Source of the DNA: Flavobacterium aquidurense
GTDB lineage: Bacteria > Bacteroidota > Bacteroidia > Flavobacteriales > Flavobacteriaceae
NCBI RefSeq assembly: GCF_001404985.1
Contig: NZ_JRLF01000014.1
Span: 434,001 to 498,000, forward strand
Direction: 5' to 3'
DNA: 64,000 bases
Numbering within the stretch: the stretch's first letter is position 1; every line of letters starts with the position of its first letter. The position numbers and the translations under genes were made by a program. Shown one piece after another: positions 23,969-32,314 of this stretch. Below the pieces are notes generated by a model. That model ran no database searches. It saw only the letters and a program-made list of their open reading frames with translations, and was not told the origin of the DNA.

Positions 23969-26900
23969 TTAATGGGTATGTTTAGGATTAAAACCGTCCT
24001 CGCTTAATTCAGTTGGCGTATAGTCTGCAACCATTTCAGCTTCGTAATCGATTTTTTCTCCTTTAGAGAATTTATGAATTATTTTCTCCATGATATTATA
24101 GATAACCGGAACTACAATCAAGGTCAGGAATAATGAAGAAATTAATCCTCCAATAATTACCCAAGCCAATCCGTTTTTCCATTCAGCTCCAGCTCCAGAT
24201 GCTAATGCAATTGGGAACATACCAAATACCATCGCAATTGTTGTCATCAAAATTGGACGTAAACGAGCGTGATTCGCCTGAATTAAAGCATTTCTTATTG
24301 ATTCTCCTGCTGCTCTTCTTTGGTTGGTATAATCTACAAGCATGATCGCATTCTTACACACCAGACCAATCAACATGATAATACCTAAAATCGTAAAGAT
24401 ATTTAATGAGTTATTTGTTAATGCCAGGGCTAACATCGCTCCAATAAACGAAAGCGGAATAGCAAACAATACCACAAACGGGTGAGCAAAACTATCATAC
24501 AAACTCACCATTACAAGGTAAACCAAAATAATAGCGGCTAATAAAGCGATTCCTAAAGTACCAAATCCTTCTGATTGGTTTTCCTGATCACCACCCCAGA
24601 TATAGTTTACACCAGCTGGTTTTTTAAGCTTGTCTAATTTAGCCTGCCATTGTGTTACAATTGTTCCTGAAGGAACCCCAACGTTTTGTCCTTTTACTGT
24701 TACAGATGCTGATTTGTCTCTACGCTCTAACTGGCTAGGTCCTGAACCCTCTGTAATATCAGCAAATTGAGATAACTTAATTTGTTGTCCTGCTGCGTTA
24801 ATAAATATTAGATTACTTACGTCAGTAATACTTTTTCTATCGAATGCATTGTATCTAATGTTGATATCATATTCGTATTCTCCAGCTCTGTATTTACCAT
24901 CTGTGTTTCCGCTAAAAGCAGTTTGCATCGTTAAACCAACAGTTTGAAGTGTTAATCCTAAAGCAGCCATTTTATCACGGTCTACTTTTACGTTAACCTC
25001 AGGGTTTCCGTCTTCAACAGTTAATTTAATCTCTGTTGTTCCGGGAATTGTACGTAATTCTGCTTCTGCTAATTTAGCAAATGCCATAGCACTTTCTGTA
25101 GATGGACCTGTTACAATTAATCCCAATGTAGCATCTTCAGCAGTACCCAAGATACCTACAGGAACTGTTTTTACTTTTGCTCCTACCAATACTTTTTCAA
25201 GCTTACGTTTAATTTTTGCAGCATAAACGTTTGCATCGTCCGTACGGTCTTTTTGTTCGATCATTTTTACATCAATCTCCGCTTTGTAAGCTGTAGCTTG
25301 TGATGCTCCAAAACCTTCTGAAGTTTGTCCAACAGTTGTAATTTGGCTATGAACGTATTCCTGAGCTTTTAAATAAGCTTCGGCTTTTTGGGTCATGAAG
25401 TTTGTTTGTTCTAACGAAGCATCTTTTGGCATTTCGATCTGAACTAAGAACTCTCCACTATCAGATGATGCGAAAAACTCTCCTCCAATAAATCCACCTC
25501 CCATTAATCCTATGGTAGATCCAAAGAATAATACCAGAACAACAATAAGTGTTTTAATATAGTGATCTAAACACCATGTCAATAATTCAGAAACCCAGTT
25601 TGTAAAACGTGTTAAATAACTTTCGAAACCAAGAATAACTCTTCCAAAGAAATTTTTTCCTTCAATGTGCTCTAATTTACCATAACGAGATGATAACCAC
25701 GGAATGATTGTAAACGAAGCTAAAAGCGATAATAAAGTAGATATAATTACCGTAACACAAAATTGTGTAATGATATTAGAAACCAATCCTGAACTCATCG
25801 CGATAGGTAAGAACACGACCACAATTACTAATGTAATCGAAGTTACGGTTCCACCAATTTCTGCAGTTCCATCATATGAAGCACGAATTCGGCTTTTACC
25901 CATTTCCATGTGCCTGTAAATATTCTCGAGGACCACAATCGCATCATCGACCAGAATACCAACCACAAGAGATAATCCTAATAAACTCATTAAGTTCAAA
26001 GTATATCCCATTAAATAAATACCAATAAAGGTAGCAATCAAAGATGCCGGAATAGACACCATTACAATCAACGAGTTTCTAATACTATGTAAGAAGAACA
26101 ACATTACAAAAGCTACCAGAACTACTGCAATTAATAAATCGTGAACAACAGAATCTGCTGCTTCAAGAGTAAAAACGGTACTGTCTTTTGCAACTTCTAA
26201 TTTTAGCTGGTTTACTTTATAATCTTTTTCAAGAATTGCAATTGTTTTTAATAATTGCTCACTTACGGCAACCGCATTCGCATCAGATTGTTTTACGATT
26301 TGTAAAACAATAGCACTTTTTTGATCCACACGTGATATTTTCTCGGCAATTTTCTGTGTATCCTGAACATCGGCAATATCACTTAAACGAACCTGAATTC
26401 CGTTTTGAGAAGAAACTACCAGGTTTCTTAATTCTGCAACACTTTTATATTTACCCGCTAAACGAATTAATATTTTTTGATTACGCGTCTGGATATTTCC
26501 GGTTGGGAAATCTAAGTTCGATGTCAAAATATTTTGTTGTACCTGCGGAACAGATAATCCGTATCCCTGCATTTTTAATGCATCAAGATTTACCTGAATT
26601 TCACGCTCAGATCCACCAATAATATTTACCTGCGCAACACCTTGTACACGGGACAAAATAGGAGCAATTTTTTTGTCAATTAAGTCATAAAATGCTGCTT
26701 CGTCCATTTTTCCGTTAGCACCAAGCGTCATAATTGGTAAATCACTCAGCGAGAACTTGGTTAGTGCCGGTGTTTTTACATCATCCGGTAAGTCACTAAT
26801 TATAGCATTTATTTTTCGCTGTGCATCATTCAAAGAAAAATCGACTTTTGCGTTTGATGTCAGTGTAATCGAAACAATAGATAAACTTTCGTACGATTTT

Positions 26901-27145
26901 GAGTCAATTTTCTTGACATTTTCTAAGGATGCAATCGCATCCTCTATTTTCTTGGTTACTGTATTTTCTACCTCACTTGGAGAAGCTCCCGGATAAACAG
27001 TAGAAATGGTAATAACGTTTTGTTCAAATTTCGGGATCAGCTCATAGCCTAACTGGCTGTAGCTAAACAATCCACCAAGTGTCAGAATTGTAAACAGTAC
27101 AATTACCAACGACGGACGTTTTATGGATATTTCGGCTAATTTCAT
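23969..27145 (-). CDS. RND multidrug efflux pump, inner-membrane subunit (AcrB/HAE1 type)
   Basis: A 1058-residue RND transporter with the full family layout: first helix (MKLAEISIKRPSLVIVLFTIL), a large periplasmic loop, helices 2-6 around residues 335-480 with LVVGILVDDAIVVLENIYRHME (the proton-relay Asp pair in helix 4), a second periplasmic loop, and helices 8-12 at about 860-1030. The hydrophobe/amphiphile-efflux family exports drugs, detergents and similar compounds by proton antiport, not metals (no Met-rich metal path is visible). It is the last gene of tetR-tolC-MFP-RND. The 91-bp spacer before it holds 7-base word repeats. Confidence 0.93.
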   Translation of the reverse strand: MKLAEISIKRPSLVIVLFTILTLGGLFSYSQLGYELIPKFEQNVITISTVYPGASPSEVENTVTKKIEDAIASLENVKKIDSKSYESLSIVSITLTSNAKVDFSLNDAQRKINAIISDLPDDVKTPALTKFSLSDLPIMTLGANGKMDEAAFYDLIDKKIAPILSRVQGVAQVNIIGGSEREIQVNLDALKMQGYGLSVPQVQQNILTSNLDFPTGNIQTRNQKILIRLAGKYKSVAELRNLVVSSQNGIQVRLSDIADVQDTQKIAEKISRVDQKSAIVLQIVKQSDANAVAVSEQLLKTIAILEKDYKVNQLKLEVAKDSTVFTLEAADSVVHDLLIAVVLVAFVMLFFLHSIRNSLIVMVSIPASLIATFIGIYLMGYTLNLMSLLGLSLVVGILVDDAIVVLENIYRHMEMGKSRIRASYDGTAEIGGTVTSITLVIVVVFLPIAMSSGLVSNIITQFCVTVIISTLLSLLASFTIIPWLSSRYGKLEHIEGKNFFGRVILGFESYLTRFTNWVSELLTWCLDHYIKTLIVVLVLFFGSTIGLMGGGFIGGEFFASSDSGEFLVQIEMPKDASLEQTNFMTQKAEAYLKAQEYVHSQITTVGQTSEGFGASQATAYKAEIDVKMIEQKDRTDDANVYAAKIKRKLEKVLVGAKVKTVPVGILGTAEDATLGLIVTGPSTESAMAFAKLAEAELRTIPGTTEIKLTVEDGNPEVNVKVDRDKMAALGLTLQTVGLTMQTAFSGNTDGKYRAGEYEYDINIRYNAFDRKSITDVSNLIFINAAGQQIKLSQFADITEGSGPSQLERRDKSASVTVKGQNVGVPSGTIVTQWQAKLDKLKKPAGVNYIWGGDQENQSEGFGTLGIALLAAIILVYLVMVSLYDSFAHPFVVLFAIPLSFIGAMLALALTNNSLNIFTILGIIMLIGLVCKNAIMLVDYTNQRRAAGESIRNALIQANHARLRPILMTTIAMVFGMFPIALASGAGAEWKNGLAWVIIGGLISSLFLTLIVVPVIYNIMEKIIHKFSKGEKIDYEAEMVADYTPTELSEDGFNPKHTH

Positions 27146-27159
27146 ATTTGTTTTTTTAT

Positions 27160-27232
27160 GCTTTAGGCTTTACGCTATTGGCTTTAGGCTTTTTAGAAAT
27201 GCTTAAAGCTTGTAGCTTACGGCTTATAGCCT
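27160..27232. repeat. Heptamer-phased spacer repeat (GCTTNNN words)
   Basis: On the plus strand the spacer reads GCTTTAG, GCTTTAC, GCTATTG, GCTTTAG, GCTTTTT, then after six bases GCTTAAA, GCTTGTA, GCTTACG, GCTTATA. That is nine or more words starting with GCT at a 7-base period. It lies between the MFP and RND genes of one operon. Confidence 0.75.
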
Positions 27233-27236
27233 CCAA

Positions 27237-28304
27237 TTATTTAATAATTTCTACTGTATTACCGTCTTGTAAGTTAATTTGACCTGTAACAATTACAGTT
27301 TCTCCATCAGATAATCCATTAATAATTTCAACCTGATCTCCTAAAATTCTTCCTGCAGTTACTTTTCTTAATTTTGCAATACCTTTTTCAACTACAAAAA
27401 TCTCGTTGCTGCTCACACTTCCTACGAAAGCATTTCTAGGTACAACCATAAGGTTTTGTTTTTGTTGTTTTGAACCAAAATTTGCAGTTCCATACATACC
27501 TGCTTTCAGGTCGTTATTTACATTGTTTGAAATTTCGATTTCAACAGGAAAATTCAAAGATTCATCTGCTTTTGCAGCAATAAACGTAATTTTTCCAGAG
27601 AAAGTTTTATCAGGATAAACACTTGCAGTTACATTGATTGTGTTTCCAACTTTTAAACTCGCTACCTGGTTTTCATTTACAGTAACTACTAATTTTAATT
27701 TAGAAACGTTTACAATATCAAACAAAGCTGTTGCAGGCATTCCTGCTAAAATAGATCCTGGCTCAATATATTTTTTATTGATGAATCCGTTTATTGGCGC
27801 TTTTACTTTAGTATCCCCAACATTAATATTGGCTTGTTTCAGGTTAGATTCAGCATTTGTTAAAGCTAATTTTGCCTGATCTAATTGTTGTTTGGTAACA
27901 CCGCCTGTTTTAAAAGCATTTTCATATCTGCTGTAATCAGATTTTGCATTTTGGTAAACTGCCTGTGCTTGTTGTGCGCTTACATTAATAACATCACCTC
28001 TTACTGTCAATAAAGTTTGACCTACTTTTACGTAATCACCTTCTTTTGCCAAAACACTAATTACTTTTCCTGATTTTTCAGCTGAAAATGTTAATTGTTG
28101 AATAGGCTGAAAATTTCCGTTAGCAACGAAGTCTAATGAAACTTCTTCTGTTTTTACCGGAGCTACTTTTACTGAAACTGCAGCATTTTTCTCTGCTACG
28201 ATGTCTGTTTTTTCTTTATTCTCCTTCTTATTATTATTTAAGACATATCCAATCACACCCAGCGCTGCGATTATGATTACGATTGTTAAAATAGTTTTCT
28301 TCAT
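27237..28304 (-). CDS. RND efflux periplasmic adaptor (membrane fusion protein)
   Basis: A 355-residue HlyD/AcrA-type adaptor. An N-terminal membrane anchor (MKKTILTIVIIIAALGVIGYVL) precedes a lipoyl-like half-motif (SAEKSGKVISVLAKEGDYVKVG), a helical hairpin (AQAVYQNAKSDYSRYENAFKTG to NLKQANINVG), the second lipoyl half (KVKAPINGFINKKYIEPGSIL) and beta-barrel and proximal domains ending DGNTVEIIK. It links the RND pump to the TolC-like outer-membrane channel encoded 9 bp upstream. Confidence 0.93.
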   Translation of the reverse strand: MKKTILTIVIIIAALGVIGYVLNNNKKENKEKTDIVAEKNAAVSVKVAPVKTEEVSLDFVANGNFQPIQQLTFSAEKSGKVISVLAKEGDYVKVGQTLLTVRGDVINVSAQQAQAVYQNAKSDYSRYENAFKTGGVTKQQLDQAKLALTNAESNLKQANINVGDTKVKAPINGFINKKYIEPGSILAGMPATALFDIVNVSKLKLVVTVNENQVASLKVGNTINVTASVYPDKTFSGKITFIAAKADESLNFPVEIEISNNVNNDLKAGMYGTANFGSKQQKQNLMVVPRNAFVGSVSSNEIFVVEKGIAKLRKVTAGRILGDQVEIINGLSDGETVIVTGQINLQDGNTVEIIK

Positions 28305-28313
28305 TTTGTTTAG

Positions 28314-29648
28314 TTATTTAATAAGAGTTTTAAGTTCGCCTTTTGATTTGATTAGTGCTACTTCGGCAATTTTGTAATTCAAGACTGCTCTGGTAAAATT
28401 ATTTTGAGCTTCAAGCTGTGCATTTTCAGCATCTAACAAATCTGTTAATGATGCCAGTCCCTGAAGATAATTGTTTTTTGTATTGCTTAGGATTTCAGTT
28501 GCCAAACGCATATTTTCTTTTTGATTCTCAATAGTTACAAGGTTATTCTCTATTTGAGCCATTGCATTTCTATAATCTAAATCAAGTGAAAGTTTAGTGT
28601 CTTTAATATCTTCCTGAAGCGATCTGATTTCTATATCAGCTTGTTTTACTTTTGCACGGGTTCCAAATCCTGTAAAAATTGGAACATGTAGATTTAATCC
28701 AATTGCAGAGTAGTCTGACCAATACACGCCATCTTTAGGTTTTGCAAACCAAGGCATTTGTGGTCCCTGACCTAAATAATTGTATCCAGCAGTTAGAGAA
28801 AGTGTTGGATAATATCCGGCCTCAACAGCTTTTTTATTGAATACTAAAAGTTCTTCTTGTTTTTTCAAAAGCAGGTATTCTGTTCTGGTCTCTGTATTAG
28901 GAATTTCTGTCAATGCAGCAGGCACAACTTCAAATTCTTCTTTCGGGATCTCTATTACAGTTTCAATAGGCATACCCATATAAAACTTTAAAGCATTCTC
29001 TTGTAAAGTAATTTGATTTTTAATTTGTTGACGTTCTGTATCAATGTTTGACATTTTAACCACAATACGGTCTAAATCAATTTTTTTAGCCAAACCATTA
29101 TCAAATTGTCCTTTTACGATGTCACGAACTTTAGTTGTGTTAACATAATTGCTGTCTAATAAAATTAATCTTTCACGTTGTACATAAACAGAATAATAGT
29201 TATTAGCCACTCTTTCAATTACTTGCTCTTCTGTTAATTGTTCGTTTATCTGATAGAATTCACGTGTAGATCTTGCAGCTCTTAATCCGGTAAAAACAGA
29301 TTGATCAAATATAGTCTGTGTTAAGGAAAGTCCTGCTCCTGAAGTCCATTTTTGACCAAATGCTGCCTGAATAGTAGTTCCCGGCGCACCAAATCCTGCT
29401 CCGTCAATAACCGTAGTTTGTATTACAGGATTATAAGTTAAACTTCCGTTTGCAGAAATCTGAGGCAACGCTCTGGAACGCACTTCCTGAATTTTGTACT
29501 CACTATTTTCAACCTGCAGCTTTGCTTTTTTTGCATCAGCCTTGTTTTCAAGTGCATATATAACAGCATCTTTCAGGGTTAGTGTTTTGACTTGTGCGTT
29601 GGCAGACAAGCCAATTGAACACAAAAATATAAGAATTATTCGTTTCAT
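28314..29648 (-). CDS. TolC-family outer-membrane efflux protein
   Basis: A 444-residue outer-membrane channel with a signal peptide (MKRIILIFLCSIGLSANAQ). Two internally similar halves of long helices are typical of TolC/OprM: the first half includes ALENKADAKKAKLQVENSEYKI, the second AIGLNLHVPIFTGFGTRAKVKQ and ASLTDLLDAENAQLEAQNNFTRAVLNYKIAEVAL. It provides the exit duct for the RND pump. It lies 10 bp after tetR and 9 bp before the adaptor gene, so the four genes form a tight operon. Confidence 0.92.
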   Translation of the reverse strand: MKRIILIFLCSIGLSANAQVKTLTLKDAVIYALENKADAKKAKLQVENSEYKIQEVRSRALPQISANGSLTYNPVIQTTVIDGAGFGAPGTTIQAAFGQKWTSGAGLSLTQTIFDQSVFTGLRAARSTREFYQINEQLTEEQVIERVANNYYSVYVQRERLILLDSNYVNTTKVRDIVKGQFDNGLAKKIDLDRIVVKMSNIDTERQQIKNQITLQENALKFYMGMPIETVIEIPKEEFEVVPAALTEIPNTETRTEYLLLKKQEELLVFNKKAVEAGYYPTLSLTAGYNYLGQGPQMPWFAKPKDGVYWSDYSAIGLNLHVPIFTGFGTRAKVKQADIEIRSLQEDIKDTKLSLDLDYRNAMAQIENNLVTIENQKENMRLATEILSNTKNNYLQGLASLTDLLDAENAQLEAQNNFTRAVLNYKIAEVALIKSKGELKTLIK

Positions 29649-29658
29649 AGATTGATGA

Positions 29659-30258
29659 TTAAATGATAATTTTTTTAAGTTGTTTTTCTAATTCCAGTAT
29701 TCCTTTTTCTGTTGCCATTGCTCTGGTATGATACTCCAGTGCTTCTAATTCTATTCTTTGTGCTTCTCTTTCTGAATCTGTAGTTGCATTAATATGAAAA
29801 ATCAGCGTATAATAAAACTTTACATATAAGTCTATATTCAAATCCGGTCTGTATAATCCTTCGCTGATCCCTTTTAAGATATTATCTCTAAAATAATGGT
29901 TACACTGATCTATTTCGTGAGTCATTACATTTTGATAAATTTCTGGGTAATGTTTTTTTAACTGATAAAGAGGAGAAGTATCGGTTGCATTTTTAAACAT
30001 ATCACGAAACATTTCTCTAATTTCAAAATTCTCATGAATGGCATTGTAACCTCTCGCTACGATAGTATCGATAACTTCATGTACCTGCTTATGAACCGTT
30101 GATGTACTTTCTTCAATTAAAACTTCTTTATTACAGAAATATTTATAAATTGTTTTTTTAGAAATACACATTTCACCTGCAATATCATCCATGGTAACAC
30201 TTTTAAAACCTAGTTTTAAAAATAATTCACTTGCTTTTGATATGATTTTCTCTTTCAT
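29659..30258 (-). CDS. TetR-family repressor of the efflux operon
   Basis: A 199-residue TetR/AcrR regulator. The HTH is at residues about 1-50 (KIISKASELFLKLGFKSVTMDDIAGE, then ISKKTIYKYFCNKEVLI). The C-terminal two-thirds are the helical ligand-binding and dimerisation domain. I chose the ATG at 30258 because the frame further upstream begins only at a TTG. It is the first gene of its operon and lies 22 bp after a TATATTTG -7 element. Three inverted repeats GGAAACT-N14-AGTTTCC, one at this promoter and two at yceI, are its likely operators, so it probably represses itself, the pump and yceI until an inducer binds. Confidence 0.9.
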   Translation of the reverse strand: MKEKIISKASELFLKLGFKSVTMDDIAGEMCISKKTIYKYFCNKEVLIEESTSTVHKQVHEVIDTIVARGYNAIHENFEIREMFRDMFKNATDTSPLYQLKKHYPEIYQNVMTHEIDQCNHYFRDNILKGISEGLYRPDLNIDLYVKFYYTLIFHINATTDSEREAQRIELEALEYHTRAMATEKGILELEKQLKKIII

Positions 30259-30279
30259 TTTAATTTTCAAATTGCATCA

Positions 30280-30319
30280 CAAATATACTTAGGAAACTAA
30301 AATCAAAAAAATAGTTTCC
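30280..30319 (-). promoter_or_regulatory. tetR promoter with operator copy A
   Basis: The minus-strand -7 element TATATTTG is at 30287-30280. Operator A, GGAAACT-N14-AGTTTCC, occupies 30292-30319, beginning 4 bp upstream of the -7 and covering the -33 region. The arrangement is the same as at the yceI promoter. Confidence 0.78.
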
Positions 30320-30365
30320 ACGATATTTGTAATAATTTTACATTAATTTATTCTTCATGTAAGAT

Positions 30366-30887
30366 TTATATACTGAATTCTAAATTTGCAATCAGCTTAA
30401 TATCTTTCCCTAAAGCTAAACCACCGTTATGACTGAAGGAATTATAATCTAATCCAAAATCCTGACGTTTAATATCTCCTTTGATTTCAAAAGCAACTTT
30501 TTTCTCACCATTATAATTGTTAACGCCAATAAACTCAGCATCAAGTTCTACTACTCTGGTTACATCTTTTATAGTTAAATCACCTTTAAAAAAATTAATG
30601 TTGTTGTTTACTTTTTGAAAAGAGGTCGATTTAAAACTAATAATCGGATGTTCGTTTACATCAAAAAAATCCTGAAGTTGTAAATAGGTATCTATTTGTT
30701 GAAAACTATCTTTTTTATTATTGATGTCTAACGAAAACTCTACCGAAGCATCTTCAATTTCATTGTCTTCGATGTTCACATAACCATCAAATTTATTGGT
30801 AGTTCCTCCCATGTAAGCAATTATCGAATGTCTCATTTTAATTAAAACATCTGACTGGCTAGAATCTAAGGTCCATGTTGTTTTCAT
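30366..30887 (-). CDS. YceI-family protein
   Basis: A 173-residue protein of the YceI lipocalin-like family (WTLDSSQSDVLIKMRHSII near the N-terminus, LQDFFDVNEHPIISFKSTS, GDLTIKDVTRVVELDAEF, then QDFGLDYN). The fold binds long isoprenoid or fatty-acid chains. This member has no signal peptide, unlike E. coli YceI. It sits between tetR and the divergent polyprenyl synthetase, with two copies of the putative TetR operator around its promoter. An isoprenoid-binding protein under the control of a drug-efflux repressor suggests a shared hydrophobic ligand, which is inference. Confidence 0.88.
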   Translation of the reverse strand: MKTTWTLDSSQSDVLIKMRHSIIAYMGGTTNKFDGYVNIEDNEIEDASVEFSLDINNKKDSFQQIDTYLQLQDFFDVNEHPIISFKSTSFQKVNNNINFFKGDLTIKDVTRVVELDAEFIGVNNYNGEKKVAFEIKGDIKRQDFGLDYNSFSHNGGLALGKDIKLIANLEFSI

Positions 30888-30932
30888 AAATATTTGATTT
30901 TATTGAGTTTATAAATTACTCAAACTCTTCAC

Positions 30933-31011
30933 GGAAACTTTTCCAGTGTTCAGAGTTTCCAATTAACGGTGCAAATATAGACAGGAAACTGTAAACACCA
31001 AAAAAGTTTCC
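30933..31011 (-). promoter_or_regulatory. yceI promoter bracketed by operator copies B and C
   Basis: On the minus strand TTG (31001-30999), 19 bases, then TATATTTG (30979-30972) form a consensus promoter. Operator C (30984-31011) covers the TTG and starts 4 bp upstream of the -7; operator B (30933-30960) lies just after the expected transcription start. Both are exact GGAAACT-N14-AGTTTCC. A lone GGAAACT half-site follows at 31073-31079, toward the polyprenyl synthetase gene. Confidence 0.82.
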
Positions 31012-31121
31012 AAGTTTTTTTTAAATTAATTTCAACTCCTTAAGAATTAACAGATTCAGGCCCTATTTTAAGCGGAAACTATCATTTAAAATTTAAGAAA
31101 GGAATAATTGATTATGAATCG

Positions 31122-31129
31122 TATCTTTG
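31122..31129 (+). promoter_or_regulatory. -7 element for the polyprenyl synthetase gene
   Basis: TATCTTTG lies 25 bases before the ATG at 31155. No clear TTG is present 19-21 bases upstream. Confidence 0.5.
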
Positions 31130-31154
31130 AGGCTCGTAATTCAGATTATATTTT

Positions 31155-32129
31155 ATGCACGATATTAGCCAATACCAGGATTTTTTTATCAATTATTTAG
31201 AAAAACAAAGCATCAGTAAAGAGCCTAAAAACCTTTATGAACCTATTGAGTATATTTTAGGTCTTGGCGGAAAACGCATGCGTCCGGTACTAACTTTAAT
31301 GGCTTCAGAAGTTTTTGATGCCAATTATAAACTAGCTCTTCCGGCAGCAATGGCGGTAGAAGTTTTTCATAATTTTTCACTGGTTCACGATGATATTATG
31401 GATGATGCGCCTTTGAGAAGAGGCAAGGAAACGGTACATGAAAAATGGGATCTTAATACCGGGATTTTGTCCGGAGATGCAATGCTTATTCTGGCTTATC
31501 AGTATTTTGAACAATACGAACCATCTGTTTTTAGAGATTTGGCAAAACTATTCAGCAAAACGGCTCTTGAAGTTTGCGAAGGACAGCAATGGGATGTTGA
31601 TTTCGAAAAAAGAAATGACGTTACGATTCCTGAATATTTAAAAATGATCGAATATAAAACTGCCGTTTTAGTTGCAGCAGCCATGAAAATGGGTGCCATT
31701 GTAGCAAAAACTTCTGAGAAAGATGGTGATCTAATTTATGATTTCGGATTAAATTTAGGATTGGCTTTCCAGCTTCAGGATGATTATCTGGATGCTTTTG
31801 GAGATCCTGAAACGTTTGGAAAACAAGTTGGCGGAGATATTATAGTCAATAAAAAAACCTATTTATACCTCAAAGCGCGCGAGTTTTCATCAGCTGAAAA
31901 AGCTCTGGAACTAGAAAAATTATTCAGTTTACAATTAGAAGACAATACCGATAAAATAACTACTGCAAAAGCAATTTTCAATGAATCCGGAGCTTCAAAA
32001 GCGACCCAGGATGCCATAGAAATGTATACTTTTAAAGCTTTTGAAACTTTAGAAAAAATGGATATTAACGCCGAAAAGAAAGATATTCTTAGAACTTTTG
32101 GTGAAAATTTAATGGGAAGGAAAGTATAG
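31155..32129 (+). CDS. Polyprenyl diphosphate synthase (trans-isoprenyl type)
   Basis: A 324-residue enzyme that extends allylic diphosphates with isopentenyl diphosphate. The first aspartate-rich motif is DDIMD at residues 79-83 (LVHDDIMDDAPLRRGK) and the second is DDYLD at 209-213 (FQLQDDYLDAFGD). GGKRMRPVL, near the N-terminus, is the IPP-binding block. The chain-length-setting position before the first motif has Phe and Ser (HNFSLVHDD). The product could be a medium-chain geranylgeranyl-type diphosphate or the octaprenyl type used for menaquinone; I cannot decide. It is divergent from yceI, a family that binds polyprenyl chains. Confidence 0.9.
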   Translation: MHDISQYQDFFINYLEKQSISKEPKNLYEPIEYILGLGGKRMRPVLTLMASEVFDANYKLALPAAMAVEVFHNFSLVHDDIMDDAPLRRGKETVHEKWDLNTGILSGDAMLILAYQYFEQYEPSVFRDLAKLFSKTALEVCEGQQWDVDFEKRNDVTIPEYLKMIEYKTAVLVAAAMKMGAIVAKTSEKDGDLIYDFGLNLGLAFQLQDDYLDAFGDPETFGKQVGGDIIVNKKTYLYLKAREFSSAEKALELEKLFSLQLEDNTDKITTAKAIFNESGASKATQDAIEMYTFKAFETLEKMDINAEKKDILRTFGENLMGRKV

Positions 32130-32182
32130 TTTTAGTCTCAGTTTCAGTTTTCAGTAAAATTCAGAATCAAATATAATTATGA

Positions 32183-32215
32183 TGATTCGTGGAGAATTGT
32201 CTAATTCGTGGCAAA
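32183..32215. repeat. TTCGTG-type degenerate spacer repeat, copy 2
   Basis: GATTCGTGGAGAATTG and TAATTCGTGGCAAAA are related to the words at 4618-4646. They lie downstream of the polyprenyl synthetase gene. Confidence 0.4.
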
Positions 32216-32239
32216 AAATTTCATTTTATTACACATAGT

Positions 32240-32285
32240 AAACCCGACAGTCCCGAAGCCTCGGGATTAAAAACCTGTCGGGTTT
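32240..32285. repeat. Composite hairpin: ACCCGACAG arms with an inserted 16-bp palindrome
   Basis: AAACCCGACAG (32240-32250) pairs with CTGTCGGGTTT (32275-32285). Between them lies a second hairpin, TCCCGAAGCCTCGGGA (32251-32266), so the structure is two stacked stems. It sits between the convergent polyprenyl synthetase and trehalase genes and could end both transcripts. Confidence 0.75.
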
Positions 32286-32314
32286 GTCGTTTTAATTTGT
32301 GGCTATTTTATTTT

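Noticed and set aside
30888..31154. Small gene in the yceI-polyprenyl synthetase spacer
   Set aside because: No open frame with a plausible start; the spacer is accounted for by two operators, a half-site and two promoters.
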